From Maccoyibacter intestinihominis (GTDB lineage: Bacteria; Bacillota; Clostridia; Lachnospirales; Lachnospiraceae): DNA of 64,000 nucleotides. A program made the translations under genes and the position numbers. This document shows, piece after piece, positions 18,864 to 27,257 of this stretch. Every line of letters begins with the position of its first letter. Within the stretch, counting starts at the first letter, position 1. Where the stretch lies: positions 1 through 64,000 of the forward strand of contig NZ_JBBMEX010000004.1 of NCBI RefSeq assembly GCF_040096355.1. Reading direction: 5' to 3'. Below the pieces are notes generated by a model. It was not told the origin of the DNA and made no database searches. It saw only the letters and a list, made by a program, of their open reading frames with translations.

Positions 18864-18925
18864 GACACTATTAACTTAAGGGTGGGGTAAATACCTTAAC
18901 CATTTGAAAATTCCTTTTAATGTTA

Positions 18926-19555
18926 CTACTTTACCCTGTCCTCGGCAGGATCAACTGCATACCAATGTTCTGCATTTCGCTTACATTCTAACACAGGTAT
19001 TCTTTTTGTCACTTCACGTTTCGTGCTTCCATCACTACGAAGAATTTCTCTCCATTCCACTGGTTTATTATAATATTTCATTTTGCCCCCACATTGAGGG
19101 CATCCTTCAATATGTATTTTCTCTATGGTCAATCTATTCCCATAACCACTAATTGCAAAATTGAAAAACAAAGGATGTCTCGTTTGCTTTTTAGCAATTC
19201 TTCTAAGTGTAAAAAAGATTAAAAATAAAAATACAAATATTATAAAAATAATAGAATATTTCTGCATATCTAAACTTATTGTATTTCCATTCATCCCTCT
19301 AAAAAAGCAAACTATACTTTTTACTATTTTGGCAAACGGAAATATTCCTACAATTGCAATAATAGTGCTAATCCATGTTAAAACAGCTAAAGTAAATGGA
19401 CTACGCCATTTTGGTTCTGGATCATAATTTGCCGTCTTTTGCTTCTCTTCCGAGATATTATTGATAATATCTCCTGCTGCAATTTGAGTTTTTCCTGTAA
19501 AATTCACATTTCCATTGAAATTATTTTGCTTATACTCTTCTTTTCTTCTTCTCAT
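18926..19555 (-). CDS. Membrane protein with zinc-ribbon tail, defence-cargo type
   Basis: A 209-residue protein. The N-terminus carries a glycine/asparagine-rich beta motif (NVNFTGKTQIAAGDIINN) of the kind found at the start of many prokaryotic conflict-system proteins. Two transmembrane helices follow at about 55-85 and 98-118. The C-terminal soluble part has a CPQC pair and a later ECKR Cys, suggesting an incomplete or shared zinc ribbon. It sits alone between left end L1 and repeat unit U1, a place with no gene in cassette B, so it looks like separately captured cargo. The start ATG has a weak AAGGAAG site. Function unknown. Confidence 0.65.
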   Translation of the reverse strand: MRRRKEEYKQNNFNGNVNFTGKTQIAAGDIINNISEEKQKTANYDPEPKWRSPFTLAVLTWISTIIAIVGIFPFAKIVKSIVCFFRGMNGNTISLDMQKYSIIFIIFVFLFLIFFTLRRIAKKQTRHPLFFNFAISGYGNRLTIEKIHIEGCPQCGGKMKYYNKPVEWREILRSDGSTKREVTKRIPVLECKRNAEHWYAVDPAEDRVK

Positions 19556-19573
19556 ATCGTCATCTTCCTTCTC

Positions 19574-19851
19574 TTTTGCGAAAAAGTATTCCTTTTGCCA
19601 AAATGTATACTGATAATTCCGAAAATCTTATCCCTGGGGTAAATCAATTCCCTCATACCCATTCTGCGGAAACTGAAACACACATCCATTTTTGCCCCAA
19701 ATCGGCGGAAACCTTTGATTTACGGGGCTTTTCTCGTCAGCAGAGCCACTGTTTCAACATGCAGTGAAAGTTACTTCTTATACTAAATAGCGAAACTGTT
19801 GCCTTTTGCGAAAAGGTTCATACTCCACCTAGGGGGATAAATTTTACCCCA
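19574..19851. repeat. Repeat unit U1 (older right-end/left-end junction)
   Basis: A 278-bp unit matching U2 (25467-25745, 279 bp) with moderate divergence. It begins TTTTGCGAAAAAGTAT and ends with AGGGGGATA...ACCCC. Its first two thirds resemble the right end (CACACATCC, then GCAG...GTTTCAA). Its last third resembles the left end (TTATACTAAATAGCGAAACTGT). It looks like an older right-left junction. It includes the palindrome CCTTTTGCGAAAAGG (19802-19816). It ends 5 bp from the stop codon of the kinase gene. Confidence 0.75.
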
Positions 19852-19855
19852 CGCA

Positions 19856-22102
19856 CTATTGATAGTATTGCTTTATTTCTGCTAACATCTTTTCCGCATC
19901 TTCACATTGATCATAATAATCAACGTCATACCTTTGCCCTGTACGCAAGTGATGTAACCAACCATCAAGCATAGCCAGATAGATTTCACCTACATCATCC
20001 AAATTCGCGTATTGTCCAACATAATTATTTCGAGCATCATAACTCTCTTGAGACACTGGATATCGATAACATTCATAATGTAAATCACTATCTATTAACT
20101 GGGCATATCCTTCTTCATCAATAACCAATCGGTTATTCCTAAAGTCATTTCCTGCTCTTAATACTTCTTTAATTTCTTCTTCAGTAAATATATGTGATGG
20201 AGATTTTATCCGAAACAGTTTTATTGTAAAATAAATACCCATTTCCTGCCATACTATCCCTGATTCACTGCATATTTTTTTTATATAATCTTTCATTTCA
20301 ACAATAGCCTTAACTGCTCCGTTAAAATCTGTAAATAAATATTTCCCATCCTTGCTTACCGGATATGGTATAACATCTTCTTCACAAATATATCCTGTCT
20401 CCGCCACATATTTTCTTGCACCAAAAGTTCCACCATTTATATGAAACATAATAGCAAATTCCAACTTACCATCATTTTTATTATTATTTTCATCACAAAT
20501 ATCTTTTAAGCACCATTTATTCCAATTTTCTTCGATAAATTTGTCAAACTTACAACTTTCTTCTATTCTCCTATGGATTTCTACATCCTCTTTTTCTTCT
20601 TTAATACTAAATGGATTCTTCTGGTAAATGCTTGAAAATTTAGTAAAATCTTTCATCATATAATATGATTGTCTCATAGTTCCAATATAATGTCGAAATT
20701 CCATACTGCTCATTTTATTATGCCTTGCATCATAAGTTCCAGAGATGTGATTATATACAGATTGTTTTGAAAAGATAACAAACGAGCCATTCAAAAATCT
20801 GTCGACTTGTCTGTGTCCTTTAGGAAACTCTGTTCCATCATCATATCTTCCATAACTTGCCAGATTGCTCTCTATATAATGTCCCGGAAAATCTTCTATC
20901 AATGACTCACGACAATCCTCATATATCGCATTAGAAATAGGTTCTATTGGTTCTAATTGTAATCTAAAATAACCCCATCTATAATCTCTTTTCCCGTAAT
21001 TTTCTAATTCCAACCTATACGGTTTAAATATGTAGTTACAACCTCCAGCTACCAAACAGATACATCCTTCTTCGTTTGCGTATTTTGCCGATTCTACATC
21101 CTGTCCCCCTCCAGTTGGCAAAAACATATGATTTAGTCCAGGCATACTTCCTATATCATTTAAAATTTTTATAATAGAATCTATATCTCTCCACTCAGCA
21201 TGTAATGGTACTGTTTTAGGAAACAGCCTATTCTGTAAATATTTCCACTCACTATAATTGCTCTTTTGAAAATTGCTTACTACCTCTAACCATTTTTCAA
21301 GTGTTGTCACAAAAGTTTCCATACTAGGTCTCAATGACGGATCGTACTCTGTTGCCTGCTTTAATAGTTCTTCCAATTCCACTAAATGTTCCTTTTTATA
21401 CCTCTTGTCATTACGCAGTCCAATTATCGCATCATCTTCTTCATATCTACCTTCAAATCCATGATCTACTCCAGTCAATACAATCCATAATGTTTTTGCA
21501 AGAGAATACACATCTGCCTTTTTACCATCAGCATTTTTTGCATTATATCTCATTTCAGGAGCCATTGTAGCCTTTGGACCAACTGCTTCTTGAAGCGACG
21601 TCAAATCTCTCTTTTCAGGATAGTCAACTAAGCCAAAATCTCCAAGACAATACTTACCATTGTAAAAGTATATATTTTTCGGTTTTATATCTCGATGAAC
21701 AATATCTTTTTTATGTAACGCTTCCAAAGTTCTTGCCAGTTCCAAAACACAATTCACTTTATCTTCAAGACTTTTCACTTCCTTCAATTTATCTTCAAGG
21801 GGTATAGCAATTGGCATTGCGTACCAATATTTTTTTGTTTTTTCATCAGGTAATCCGTAAGAAAAAATAGGAATAACCCCTTTAATTTCATCTTGAATCC
21901 CAACTACCATCTCCGTCTCAATCTTAAAACGTATTCTCTTTTTTCTATTCCTTTTTACCGCCTTTTTTCCGTTACCACTTTCTTCTCGAAGAATTTTGAT
22001 CGCGACCTCTTCACCTCTTGCATTCTCCGCAACAAAAACGTTGGCATTTCCACCACCATCCATCCTTCTTATTATTTTATATTCGCCCATATACTCTGCC
22101 AT
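19856..22102 (-). CDS. Hanks-type Ser/Thr protein kinase with long C-terminal domain
   Basis: A 748-residue protein. Residues 5-275 form a complete protein kinase: glycine loop (MDGGGNANVF), K36 in VAIKIL, HRDIKPKN with D138, D155FG and MAPEM. All catalytic residues are present. The remaining 470 residues are an unrecognised domain rich in aromatic residues. The start is uncertain. The ATG at 22102 places the kinase domain at the N-terminus, but the frame stays open upstream to about 22208 and includes a TTG at 22129. It is downstream of the GHKL-nuclease gene, with a strong hairpin between. It is likely part of a phage-defence module, as kinases are in several known systems. That role is inferred from context. 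Confidence 0.7.
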   Translation of the reverse strand: MAEYMGEYKIIRRMDGGGNANVFVAENARGEEVAIKILREESGNGKKAVKRNRKKRIRFKIETEMVVGIQDEIKGVIPIFSYGLPDEKTKKYWYAMPIAIPLEDKLKEVKSLEDKVNCVLELARTLEALHKKDIVHRDIKPKNIYFYNGKYCLGDFGLVDYPEKRDLTSLQEAVGPKATMAPEMRYNAKNADGKKADVYSLAKTLWIVLTGVDHGFEGRYEEDDAIIGLRNDKRYKKEHLVELEELLKQATEYDPSLRPSMETFVTTLEKWLEVVSNFQKSNYSEWKYLQNRLFPKTVPLHAEWRDIDSIIKILNDIGSMPGLNHMFLPTGGGQDVESAKYANEEGCICLVAGGCNYIFKPYRLELENYGKRDYRWGYFRLQLEPIEPISNAIYEDCRESLIEDFPGHYIESNLASYGRYDDGTEFPKGHRQVDRFLNGSFVIFSKQSVYNHISGTYDARHNKMSSMEFRHYIGTMRQSYYMMKDFTKFSSIYQKNPFSIKEEKEDVEIHRRIEESCKFDKFIEENWNKWCLKDICDENNNKNDGKLEFAIMFHINGGTFGARKYVAETGYICEEDVIPYPVSKDGKYLFTDFNGAVKAIVEMKDYIKKICSESGIVWQEMGIYFTIKLFRIKSPSHIFTEEEIKEVLRAGNDFRNNRLVIDEEGYAQLIDSDLHYECYRYPVSQESYDARNNYVGQYANLDDVGEIYLAMLDGWLHHLRTGQRYDVDYYDQCEDAEKMLAEIKQYYQ

Positions 22103-22196
22103 ATCTAAACCAAACTCTCCTGTCTGCAACTTTGCTTTGATATTTTCACCTTCAATTCTTCCGCCTTCTAAATGTTCTTTTTCTTTTAAATGGGTA

Positions 22197-22224
22197 GTGC
22201 CAATTAGAAATGTCTAATTGGCAC
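22197..22224. other. Perfect 12-bp hairpin between cargo genes
   Basis: GTGCCAATTAGA and its exact reverse complement flank a 4-base loop. There is no T-run on either side, so it is not a standard terminator. It lies between the stop of the GHKL-nuclease gene and the start of the kinase gene and could tune expression or mRNA stability. Confidence 0.7.
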
Positions 22225-22242
22225 CATGACTATACATTAACC

Positions 22243-24288
22243 CTATTCGTTTAACAACTTGGAATTTAAAACCTCATTTACTTTCGGATTAAACAATTTG
22301 TCAAAAAGAATTTGATTCCTCTGTTTAGCATCTCTTACTAATTTATCATAAGATATTACTTCAATATAAGCACCTCTTGTCTGATTATATCCAAAATAAC
22401 CATCTCCATCCGGAGTCAATATAAGACCAGCATTTACTGCATCCTCTCTCATGGAATCTGTCAAGTCAGCAATCACATAACAATAAAAAGCTGTATTACT
22501 TACATTTACAAATGGTCTGCCATTTGGACGTTTTGCTTTTCCCTCTTTTATGTTTTTAACATATCCAAGCACTTGATTAATCGGATTTTTATCATCATCT
22601 TTTAAATCATTTCTATTCGGCTTTTTAAATTCAACAATAGATATTGAATTAAAAAAATCCTGATTATCAGAAAATGAAAATGCTTGATCAAAAACAGCAA
22701 TGTCCATACGCTTTTCGACCGACGTATCTAATACTGGTAATGACTTCATCAACTTATCAGATGCCAAAAAGGTATGATATGCTAACCTATCATCTATAAT
22801 CCAGAGATTCATCTCCTCAAACTCAATTTCATCAGACGTATACCGCATTGGGCAAATAATAGAATGCAAAGTTTCTTCTGAGCAATACCGGTTATCCTCT
22901 TGAATTTCTATTGCCTTTTCTAATAAATCCAATATTGCTTTTCGTCTAATAACATATTCTGACAAACTTGATTTACTAATTTCAGTAATTGAACTGCAAT
23001 ATTCATTGAATATTTTACTAAAGTTTTCTCTGTCAAATTTACTGTCTTTTACCTTCTTTTCTATCTCTCTGCCTTGAGAATGAATTTCAGTCTCCCATTT
23101 TTGTGTGGCAGAATGTAATTCTAATTCCAATTTTTCTTTACTTAAATTAGCAGGAATCTGATCATACAATTCTGGTTTTCTATTTAATAAATAACGATAT
23201 TGAGGCTTTTCTTTCTGAACGTATGAATCAATAAAGTCTCTTTTTGCATCCTTTATCTTTTTTAAATCATCAATTAAATAAGCCAAAATATACTCTTTTG
23301 CAATTTCAATGAGTTCTCTTTCTGATACACTCGCAAAAAGTGTATCCTCTTCTTCAAAATCAAAAGCCGTTCTGTTAAGGTTTACGTTTCTATCCAAATA
23401 TTCTCCAGTCAGATATCCTAAGTAATAAAACGCTTCCCCCTCATCCGTTACAATTCTTTTTTGCAAATCGGTAATATATTGACTTAAGTCATAGGATTTA
23501 ACCTCTCGTTTACTGGCACAAAAATGTAATTCGTGCTTCACAGCACCTTCTGCCATTCTGATATGATACAACGAAAATTTATTCCCGTCTTTTTCAAATT
23601 CATCTCTGTGTAACGAATCCTTTATTGTACTGTCAAAGTATTTGTTCAAATCATAAGTCTCTCCCAAATTATCCCTCAATACAATATGTGGACAATTATC
23701 CCCCAAAAAGTATGGCAAACAATGCTCTATAACTTTTTTTGCTAAAGCCTCCAACGACAATGGTGCCTTTTTCCTATATTTCAATATGAAATTAGAAAGC
23801 GTAACAACAGTCTTATATTCCGAGATACTACTATCCTCTATATTTTTTTCCGGCTCAATCCCATTATCTGCTGAAAATTCAAATCTTCTTTTTAGCCATC
23901 TATTTTTTTCACAATATACGCTTTCAATATTAACCTTAGTAAATGCTTTCAGCCATAAAAAGCGACCTATTCCCTTACACCCCTTTGAAACTTTCAAATT
24001 GGAATACGCCTCCAAAAACGAGTTATAATTAATAGAATTAAAGCCTTCTCCGTTATCGATTACCTGAAATTCATAAAATGGATTTAACTCTTCATTTCCA
24101 TCCATATTCACTTGCCTATCTTCTAAGCGATTAGCTAAAATTGTTATCTGGCCATTTTGAGAATTTGTTGACTCTTCAATCGATTGAATAGAGTTTACAA
24201 TGGTTTCAAAAAGAGGCCATAAAGCCTTATATTCAGGCAACTTCACTTCATTTAATTGACCTTTTAAGTTAAACCTAAAATTATTCAA
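22243..24288 (-). CDS. GHKL ATPase fused to PD-(D/E)XK-like nuclease
   Basis: A 681-residue protein. The N-terminus is a GHKL (Hsp90/MORC-like) ATPase: N-box ETIVNSIQSIE (E28, N32), VIDNGEGF near 75-82 and KGIGRFLWLKAF near 104-115. A coiled-coil-rich middle runs from about 330 to 480. The C-terminus has the signature of a restriction-type nuclease: D529 in MDIAVFD, then E553-F-K555 in SIVEFKKP. Prokaryotic MORC-like ATPases with nuclease domains are typical of restriction and defence loci. The start is TTG at 24288, chosen because AAGGAGG lies 7 bases upstream and the sequence MNNFRFNLKG begins there. It is the first cargo gene after the recombinase remnant. Confidence 0.75.
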   Translation of the reverse strand: MNNFRFNLKGQLNEVKLPEYKALWPLFETIVNSIQSIEESTNSQNGQITILANRLEDRQVNMDGNEELNPFYEFQVIDNGEGFNSINYNSFLEAYSNLKVSKGCKGIGRFLWLKAFTKVNIESVYCEKNRWLKRRFEFSADNGIEPEKNIEDSSISEYKTVVTLSNFILKYRKKAPLSLEALAKKVIEHCLPYFLGDNCPHIVLRDNLGETYDLNKYFDSTIKDSLHRDEFEKDGNKFSLYHIRMAEGAVKHELHFCASKREVKSYDLSQYITDLQKRIVTDEGEAFYYLGYLTGEYLDRNVNLNRTAFDFEEEDTLFASVSERELIEIAKEYILAYLIDDLKKIKDAKRDFIDSYVQKEKPQYRYLLNRKPELYDQIPANLSKEKLELELHSATQKWETEIHSQGREIEKKVKDSKFDRENFSKIFNEYCSSITEISKSSLSEYVIRRKAILDLLEKAIEIQEDNRYCSEETLHSIICPMRYTSDEIEFEEMNLWIIDDRLAYHTFLASDKLMKSLPVLDTSVEKRMDIAVFDQAFSFSDNQDFFNSISIVEFKKPNRNDLKDDDKNPINQVLGYVKNIKEGKAKRPNGRPFVNVSNTAFYCYVIADLTDSMREDAVNAGLILTPDGDGYFGYNQTRGAYIEVISYDKLVRDAKQRNQILFDKLFNPKVNEVLNSKLLNE

Positions 24289-24324
24289 AATCTGACCTCC
24301 TTCATAAAGCGTATTTTATATAAT

Positions 24325-24751
24325 ATTACCACAAATCCCTGCACTTTACTAGATGAAAGAGCAAGAAAAAAAGCCGATAAAAAGCCGATCAGGAATTGCA
24401 ACTCCCAATCGGCATCTTTTCTTACTCCTCTTCATTTTTACATTCAATCTCCGTTCCATCCAGGAACACTACCAACAATGTTCCATCCTCAAAGACCTTG
24501 ATGTGGTCCAACGTTTTCAGCATGAAGTCCGTGTCCATCTCCGTCAAAGGCTCTGCCCCATCGGTATATTCTATGAACTTCTCTGCCCGATAACCTTCCA
24601 AGAGGTTTTCGCTCTGCAGCTGTTCCGTCCACTGCTCCATGAAATCCTCTCGATTCTCCACTAACGCATTCCAAGCCATCAGATATGCCTTTATCAGCGT
24701 TTCTTCCTCCACGTGGCGGTTGGCACATCCCATGACTCCTTTGACCTTGTA
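24325..24751. repeat. Duplicated recombinase 3' region, copy A
   Basis: It matches about 30236-30660 in cassette B, including the recombinase C-terminal codons, terminator and the start of the cargo promoter region (shared words TTACCACA and GAGCAAGAAAAAAAGCCGAT). Similarity fades at about 24325, where the cargo genes begin to differ. Confidence 0.8.
24374..24413 (-). terminator. Terminator after chimeric recombinase/PBP frame
   Basis: GCCGAT...ATCGGC hairpin (24384-24413) followed by T-runs on the minus strand. The same structure follows the recombinase in cassette B at 30284-30322. Confidence 0.75.
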
Positions 24752-25174
24752 ATCTTCCATTGGATCGATTGTTCCTGATTCCAAGCCGACCGCAGCGGTA
24801 ATTGGCTTGAATGTAGACCCCGGACACCACACTTGCCGGAACCGATTATACATTAGCTTATTCTCATCCTCGTTAAGCGCAGTCCACTGTTCACTGGACA
24901 ATCCCATAATAAAATCGTTATTGTCATAGGCCGGTGTGCTGACCAAAGCCAATACCTCTCCGGTATAAGGATTCATGGCCACCGAGCAGCTTTTATCTTC
25001 CTTAAACTGTTCGTACAAGGAAATCTGCAAATCGGCATCTATCGTAAGCTGAACATGCTGCCCATGCTGTACCAAGATACAAGCCAGTTCCTCCTTCTCT
25101 TTGCCTTCCGAGTTTACAATGTAAATCCTGCAACCGTTCTGGCCTTTCAGTTCACTCTCGAAGAATCCCTCCAT
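24422..25174 (-). pseudogene. In-frame chimera: PBP middle joined to recombinase C-terminus
   Basis: The first part (MEGFFESELKGQ... to ...DPMEDY) copies the middle of the PBP at 39503-41626, including the STFK active-site segment. The second part (KVKGVMGCANRHVEEETLIK... to KNEEE) copies the recombinase C-terminus at 30331-30660. The switch occurs at GTA (24749-24751), shared by both parents (40235-40237 and 30658-30660). The frame is kept, but the product has no membrane anchor, SDN or KTG motif and no DNA-binding core. It is almost certainly non-functional and marks a deletion of about 9.6 kb. Confidence 0.85.
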
Positions 25175-25200
25175 TCCACTTCTGCCGATTACACTATTGG
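24749..25200. repeat. Duplicated PBP segment, copy A
   Basis: It matches 40235-40686 in the PBP gene over the same length (452 bp) without indels by eye and with few substitutions. It ends inside CACTATTGG and passes straight into the right-end repeat. Confidence 0.85.
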
Positions 25201-25374
25201 ATACCTTTTAGCAAAAGCCTATTATTCAGCAGAGTCTCAAAACACCCCACTGTTTTAATATTCAAATGTTTCATTCAAAAGACCTGAAAACACACATTCA
25301 TTTTCTCCCCTTAATATCCTACAAACCGCAGAAAATCAAGGTTTCTTTGAAAGCAGACAAACGGTTTCAATATT
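25201..25374. repeat. Right end R1
   Basis: 174 bp, matching R2 (41925-42098) over the full length with roughly 94% identity counted by eye. It starts ATACCTTTTAGCAAAAG and ends CGGTTTCAATATT. It is followed directly by left end L2. Confidence 0.9.
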
Positions 25375-25410
25375 CCCCTGAACTTTGATTTTATACTGCA
25401 TAGCGAAAGT
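25375..25410. repeat. Left end L2
   Basis: Identical to L1 (18828-18863). The join R1-ATT-L2 at 25374/25375 is the structure expected where two cassettes sit in tandem, or in the circular form of one cassette. Confidence 0.85.
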
Positions 25411-25466
25411 ATGCAATAGGTGTTCAAAGTGGGGTGACAATTTTATCCCCCATATCACAAATTTAC

Positions 25467-25745
25467 TTTTGCGAAAAAGTATCCTTTCACCAAAATGTGT
25501 ATTTCTTATTCCCAAAAGCCTATCCCCTGGGGTAAAACTCCAGTTATATCATCACTCTATGGAAACAGAAACACACATCTATTTTATTCCCAAAATGGCG
25601 AAATCCTTTGATTTATTGGGCTTTTCTCGACAGAAGGCAGACTGTCTCCACATGCGGTGAAAGTTTCTTCTTATACTAAATAGCGAAACTGTCACCTTTT
25701 GCGAAAAGATTCATACCCCACTTAGGGGGGATAGCGTTTACCCCA
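25467..25745. repeat. Repeat unit U2
   Basis: A 279-bp counterpart of U1 with the same layout, here only 57 bp after L2 and with no gene in between. The stretch 25175-25868 contains only R1, L2, U2 and about 120 bp of unassigned AT-rich sequence. Confidence 0.75.
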
Positions 25746-25868
25746 CATTCTAGTATATTTTTTCAACAAAGTGACAAAGAGATAAACGTATCATAGTAAT
25801 CGCCCCTATTTATACATATAACTACTATTTCTTCCATACCTCTGTCTTTCCTGTGACTATCTTAATTC

Positions 25869-27257
25869 CTAAAAAATAGAGCCGGTATATGGCTTGGCAA
25901 CAAATTCTTTTAAAACATAATCATAGTCAACAATTGACATTAAAATAACATTTCCGACTTCAATTTGTGGCTCGATTTTAAGATAGTTCTCCGTAGTTAT
26001 ATTATTACTTTTACCTTGTTCTATTCCAGTTGCCTTTACCCATATTGGAAATGATTGTAGTTTTCGAATTAACTCACCTGGTTGAACATCATGATACATA
26101 TTCAAAAGTCTAAACAACTCATCCAAACTTGCTTTGACGGACATTGTAGTATTAAAGTAAAAGAATAGCACTTTTTTCAAATCTATATTTTTAGTAGTCT
26201 TTAATGCTAGATTCAAATTTTTATTACGTGCATATCCAACTTTGGGTGTTATCTTATTTGGTTTTACAATAACATTTGATAATGCATCTCCTAATTCAAA
26301 AAGATTGATATTAGTTCTAAAATCTCCATTTACTAAATCTAAGAAAAAAGGTATAAAATAATTGACTATTTTTTGCGATGGCTTTCCTAAACCTTTCAAA
26401 ATCACATAATCTTTAGCCTTCATTATATATCCATTATTTATTTTTTGAATATACAATATATATGCAAATTGTTTTCTCTCACCTTTTTCCTTTAAAACTA
26501 ATTTTAATAAAGTATCATATGAACTCTCATCACTTTCCAAATCACATAAGACTTCTTCTATTAACTCAATAGTTAACAGCAATTTATTTGCCCCAACCAA
26601 ACACTCGATAAAAATACGGTTTCCTTTGCGAGCCTTTTTCCCCAAATCTCCCAACCAACCTGTATCGTATGCTAATTGTATAAATGCATCTCTATCCTTA
26701 TACCATAACCCACTAAGAATCTTTTTTATTCTCGAATCATTTTTATACAAAAACAAACTTTTAGTAGAACCAATGCCTCTTATTTTATCCCAATTTTGAG
26801 AAGATCTATAAAGTGTATATATTAAATCTACCAGTTGCTCTTCATTCATATTTTTTGCTAACTGAATTATAATAGCTTTATCAACTTCATGATTGTAAAT
26901 ATACCATTTTATTGCTTTCATATTACCCATCACATTGCAGGCAAGAAGGTAATATGTAATATCTTTACTATTCAGTTTTTTTATATTTTCTTTCCATATC
27001 CCACTAGATTTATCATAAAATTTTATTTTTCTTGGCTGAAAATAATTATTTAAAGTTTTCCAGATATATTCCTCAACCGTTGCATTTTTTTCACATGTCA
27101 AAGCACATATACACCCCAAATAAATATTAAGGTCACAAACTGTAATAATAAAATTTTCTCTATCTTTACCACGTAAACTGTGTGCCATATATTTTATTGA
27201 AGCATAATACTTATCTGATTGACACTTATCTCTAATTTGATTTTTTCTTATTTTCAA
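25869..27257 (-). CDS. Probable sensor/helical-repeat partner of the NACHT protein
   Basis: A 462-residue, lysine- and isoleucine-rich, largely helical protein with no recognised catalytic motif. It starts at a TTG that overlaps the TGA of the NACHT gene (TTGA), so translation is coupled. In single-chain bacterial NLR-like proteins the NACHT module is followed by a C-terminal sensor domain of this size and character. The simplest reading is that this is the sensor half on its own polypeptide. The gene is extremely AT-rich, like the NACHT gene. Direct family assignment is not possible from sequence alone. Confidence 0.6.
   Translation of the reverse strand: MKIRKNQIRDKCQSDKYYASIKYMAHSLRGKDRENFIITVCDLNIYLGCICALTCEKNATVEEYIWKTLNNYFQPRKIKFYDKSSGIWKENIKKLNSKDITYYLLACNVMGNMKAIKWYIYNHEVDKAIIIQLAKNMNEEQLVDLIYTLYRSSQNWDKIRGIGSTKSLFLYKNDSRIKKILSGLWYKDRDAFIQLAYDTGWLGDLGKKARKGNRIFIECLVGANKLLLTIELIEEVLCDLESDESSYDTLLKLVLKEKGERKQFAYILYIQKINNGYIMKAKDYVILKGLGKPSQKIVNYFIPFFLDLVNGDFRTNINLFELGDALSNVIVKPNKITPKVGYARNKNLNLALKTTKNIDLKKVLFFYFNTTMSVKASLDELFRLLNMYHDVQPGELIRKLQSFPIWVKATGIEQGKSNNITTENYLKIEPQIEVGNVILMSIVDYDYVLKEFVAKPYTGSIF

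Larger units (their letters stand above)
18828..25374. mobile_element. Cassette A (zinc-ribbon protein, kinase, GHKL-nuclease; decayed mec-like module)
   Basis: It runs from the first left end to the first right end (6.5 kb). It holds, in order, the membrane protein 18926-19555, repeat unit U1, a Hanks-type kinase, a GHKL-nuclease protein, and an in-frame fusion of recombinase tail to PBP middle. Compared with cassette B, two deletions explain the right part: one matching 30660 to 40235 and one matching 40686 to 41925. Confidence 0.6.

Noticed and set aside
24422..25174. A functional short PBP or new fusion enzyme
   Set aside because: Only the STFK segment of the transpeptidase is present, and the rest is recombinase tail. 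The structure is explained by deletion at a shared triplet.
19574..25745. Recurrent GCGAAA words as a possible CRISPR array
   Set aside because: The spacing is irregular and the words belong to long diverged repeat units. There are no regular repeats with unique spacers and no cas genes.
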